Shown here: one piece after another, positions 4,492-6,296 of the stretch | Position numbering within the stretch: position 1 is the stretch's first letter | Layout: the number at the start of each line of letters is the position of its first letter | NCBI GenBank assembly: GCA_028292565.1 | Contig: JAQGMD010000213.1 | Span: forward strand, 1 to 6,296 | DNA length: 6,296 nucleotides | DNA from: Burkholderia sp. | GTDB lineage: Bacteria; Pseudomonadota; Gammaproteobacteria; Burkholderiales; Burkholderiaceae | Direction of reading: 5' to 3' | The notes under the pieces: model-generated | What the model saw: only the letters and a program-made list of their open reading frames with translations | Database searches by the model: none | Told to the model about the DNA's origin: nothing | Translations under genes and position numbers: made by a program

Positions 4492-5532
4492 ATGAACGAC
4501 ACGGCCCCGCAAAACTACAAACCGAAGAGCTTCTGGGAACGCCCCGAAGGCGTGACGGGGCAGGTCTTCGGCGTCACGCTTATTGCCGGCGCCGGCTATG
4601 TGCTCTATAAAGCGCTGCCTTTCATCATTACGTTGCTCGAGAACGCGATCTACGCCACCATCCTCGGCGTCGTTGCGGTGGTGCTCGGCTTCATTGTCAC
4701 CGACAAGCGATTCTGGAGGTTGGGAAAATACCTCTATATGAGCCTGATGCGTAAGGTTACCCAAATCTTCGTCGAAATCGATCCGATCGGCATCATGAAA
4801 AATTATGTTCAAGAGCTCAAAGACAAGCTTGAGAACATGAACCGGCGTATTTCACAGTTAAGCGGCATGATTCGCGCCTGCAAGGAAGAGATCGTGAAAA
4901 ACGAGAAAATCAAATCGGGGGCGCTGAAGATGGTCAGCGAAGCGCGGAAGAACGGCAAGGCCACCGTGATCGCGCTGCAGTCCCGGCAGGCAGGCCGAAT
5001 GACCGACGCAAACATCACCTACCAGGACTTGCTGGCCAAGCTTGAGCTGCTGTACCGGGTCCTGGTCAAGTACCAGGACGTGTCGAACTTCCTGATCCAG
5101 GACATGGACCAGGAAATAGACATCAGGACCCGGAAAAAACAAATGGCCGATGCCGCGCATTCGGCAATGAAGTCTGCAATGAGCATTATCAACGGCGACC
5201 CGGACGCCAAGGAACTATTCAATCTCGCCAACGAATACCTGGCGGCGGATTACGCGATGAAGATTGGGGAAATCGAAGACTTCGTTCGCTTGTCCGATTC
5301 CTTCATGTCGTCTGTCGACTTGCAGAACGGTGTCTACGAGTCCGACGCGCTCAAAATGCTCGAAGACTGGGAAAGAAACGCTGACTCGATTGTACTGGGC
5401 GACTCAAAGCGGCTGCTCATTGAGAACAATTCCGTTCCGTCTTCCAATAGCAAAAGCGGTGACGCCCGCTCAAACCCTTCGGGCCATGGCGGATCCGCCG
5501 ACATAAAGTGGTTCGACTCAGCACCTAAGTAA
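4492..5532 (+). CDS. Membrane-anchored PspA/Vipp1-like helical protein (346 aa)
   Basis: The start at 4492 has AAGGA about 6 bases upstream. The gene follows the coiled-coil gene after 60 bases with no terminator. Residues 1-20 are polar. Two membrane segments follow at about 22-48 (GVTLIAGAGYVLYKALPFII) and 52-70 (AIYATILGVVAVVLGFIV). Residues 97-300 are nearly all helical, starting DPIGIMKNYVQELKDKLENM, which resembles the DPxxxxxxxIxEMEDxLxxM opening of the PspA/Vipp1 family of ESCRT-III-like membrane-remodelling proteins. The conserved-looking core continues with RRISQLSGMIRACKEEI and ALQSRQAGRM. The tail (310-346) is Ser/Gly/Asn-rich and ends ADIKWFDSAPK. True PspA has no membrane helices, so this is at most a divergent membrane-tethered relative. 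The coding call is firm, and the family link is an inference from pattern. Confidence 0.88.
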   Translation: MNDTAPQNYKPKSFWERPEGVTGQVFGVTLIAGAGYVLYKALPFIITLLENAIYATILGVVAVVLGFIVTDKRFWRLGKYLYMSLMRKVTQIFVEIDPIGIMKNYVQELKDKLENMNRRISQLSGMIRACKEEIVKNEKIKSGALKMVSEARKNGKATVIALQSRQAGRMTDANITYQDLLAKLELLYRVLVKYQDVSNFLIQDMDQEIDIRTRKKQMADAAHSAMKSAMSIINGDPDAKELFNLANEYLAADYAMKIGEIEDFVRLSDSFMSSVDLQNGVYESDALKMLEDWERNADSIVLGDSKRLLIENNSVPSSNSKSGDARSNPSGHGGSADIKWFDSAPK

Positions 5533-5571
5533 TTCCCGTTCGTCTATTCCCGATAACCAAGGAAAAATGTT

Positions 5572-6296
5572 ATGGCACTCAAGCCCATCCCGCGCCTTAT
5601 CCTGATTACCGCCGTGATCGGTGGCGCGCTATTCGGAATCAACAAATACTTTGCCGACGGCGTGTTGAGCGCGGGCGGTACGCCGAGCACGATCCCAAGC
5701 GCGATGGATGTGCCGGTCGCCGGCAACTCCGGAAAGCAGCCGGTCCAATCCAATATAGACGCGGTGGTGATTCCTGCCGCCAGAGGAGACTACACGGCGC
5801 GAACGCTGATCATACCTTGGAACGCTACGGCCGCGCTCCATCTGGCAAACGGCGACGTCACAACCAGCGCAGGAAGCCTGATGGCCAGCCGCGGTGTGCG
5901 CATGACGCTGGAACGCCAGGACGACTACGCGCAGATGGTGGCGGAACAGGCCCTCTTCGCCAGCGAAGTAGCGGCGGGCGTTGCCAAGCCTTCCAAGGGC
6001 GCGGCCTTCGTGGTCATTATGGGCGATGGCTTGCCTGGCTACGCCTCGTCGGCTACGGCCGCGCTGGAGAAGATGGGCCAGCAGATCGAAGTTGTCGGCG
6101 CATTGGGCTACTCGCGCGGCGAAGATAAGTGCATGCTGCCAGTCACTGTAGCCAGCGACCCGCAGAAGGCGCGCGGCTCGCTGATCGGTGCCGTGCTGCG
6201 GGATGGCGACTGGAACATTTGCGTCAAATATGCGGCTGATAACAAAATTCCGGTCAATCCCGACCCCAAGACGTATGATCCGGACGCGATGAATTT
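5572..6296 (+). CDS. Substrate-binding/OmpA-type periplasmic protein, 5' part
   Basis: The start at 5572 has AAGGA (5559-5563) 8 bases upstream. The gene follows its neighbour after 39 bases and runs off the window after 241 codons. Residues 7-27 (PRLILITAVIGGALFGINKY) form a single membrane segment without an obvious signal peptidase site, so the protein is probably anchored with its bulk in the periplasm. Residues 38-75 are a linker. From 78 on it matches proteins annotated as phosphate ABC transporter substrate-binding/OmpA family: LIIPWNA, LERQDDYAQM (114-122), AAFVVIMGDG (144-153), GALGYSRGEDK (176-186), RDGDWNICVKY (210-220) and YDPDAMN. In complete relatives a peptidoglycan-binding OmpA domain follows, which would lie beyond this window. 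No transporter permease is visible nearby, so a sensory or structural role is more likely than uptake. Confidence 0.85.
   Translation, partial: MALKPIPRLILITAVIGGALFGINKYFADGVLSAGGTPSTIPSAMDVPVAGNSGKQPVQSNIDAVVIPAARGDYTARTLIIPWNATAALHLANGDVTTSAGSLMASRGVRMTLERQDDYAQMVAEQALFASEVAAGVAKPSKGAAFVVIMGDGLPGYASSATAALEKMGQQIEVVGALGYSRGEDKCMLPVTVASDPQKARGSLIGAVLRDGDWNICVKYAADNKIPVNPDPKTYDPDAMN

Noticed and set aside
3922..4812. Long minus-strand open frame of 296 codons opposite the operon genes
   Set aside because: It is antisense to two well-supported genes, spans their intergenic gap, has Arg/His/Asp-rich composition typical of a shadow frame, and shows no domain.
5817..6128. Plus-strand frame of 103 codons inside the third operon gene
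   Set aside because: It is a shadow frame, since the gene starting at 5572 in another frame has clear family motifs throughout this stretch.

Overview
The window looks like an accessory segment of a moderately GC-rich proteobacterial chromosome. A Burkholderiales-like betaproteobacterium is my best guess, from the style of the insertion sequences, the RTX repeats and the C-terminal RAYT remnant. This assignment rests on remembered family resemblance, not on a search.

Bases 1-1884 are a gene graveyard. A minus-strand RTX (calcium-binding nonapeptide repeat) gene has been cut up by two insertion sequences. From left to right there is the C-terminal part of an ISAs1-family transposase (minus), RTX repeats fused to it in frame (minus), the C-terminal half of an IS4/Tn5-like transposase (plus), more RTX coding sequence (plus), and the N-terminal half of the same kind of transposase (minus). 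Turning over about 299-1265 puts all pieces back in one order on the minus strand: IS4 N-half, IS4 C-half, RTX module, RTX repeats, ISAs1. The two IS ends (831-848 and 1867-1884) would then be proper terminal inverted repeats. About 75-80 transposase codons are missing at the breakpoint, so a deletion accompanied the inversion.

Bases 1869-3019 carry a minus-strand run of small genes with no recognised function: a truncated membrane-protein C-terminus, an 80-residue three-helix membrane protein, a 137-residue two-helix membrane protein, and a 23-codon start of a gene that runs into the IS4 end. A C-terminal remnant of a REP-associated (Y1/HUH) tyrosine transposase lies upstream at 3001-3350. 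Beyond it, a gene-free stretch to 3708 holds three short hairpins in a row and a 21-base palindrome.

Bases 3709-6296 hold the intact and most interesting part: a plus-strand operon of at least three genes, each with a good ribosome binding site. They encode a soluble coiled-coil protein, a protein with two N-terminal membrane segments followed by a PspA/Vipp1-like helical region, and the first 241 residues of a membrane-anchored periplasmic protein of the substrate-binding/OmpA kind. Together they suggest an envelope-spanning complex: a cytosolic coiled coil, an inner-membrane ESCRT-III-like scaffold, and a periplasmic ligand sensor that may reach the cell wall. The function is inferred from architecture, and the operon continues past the window.
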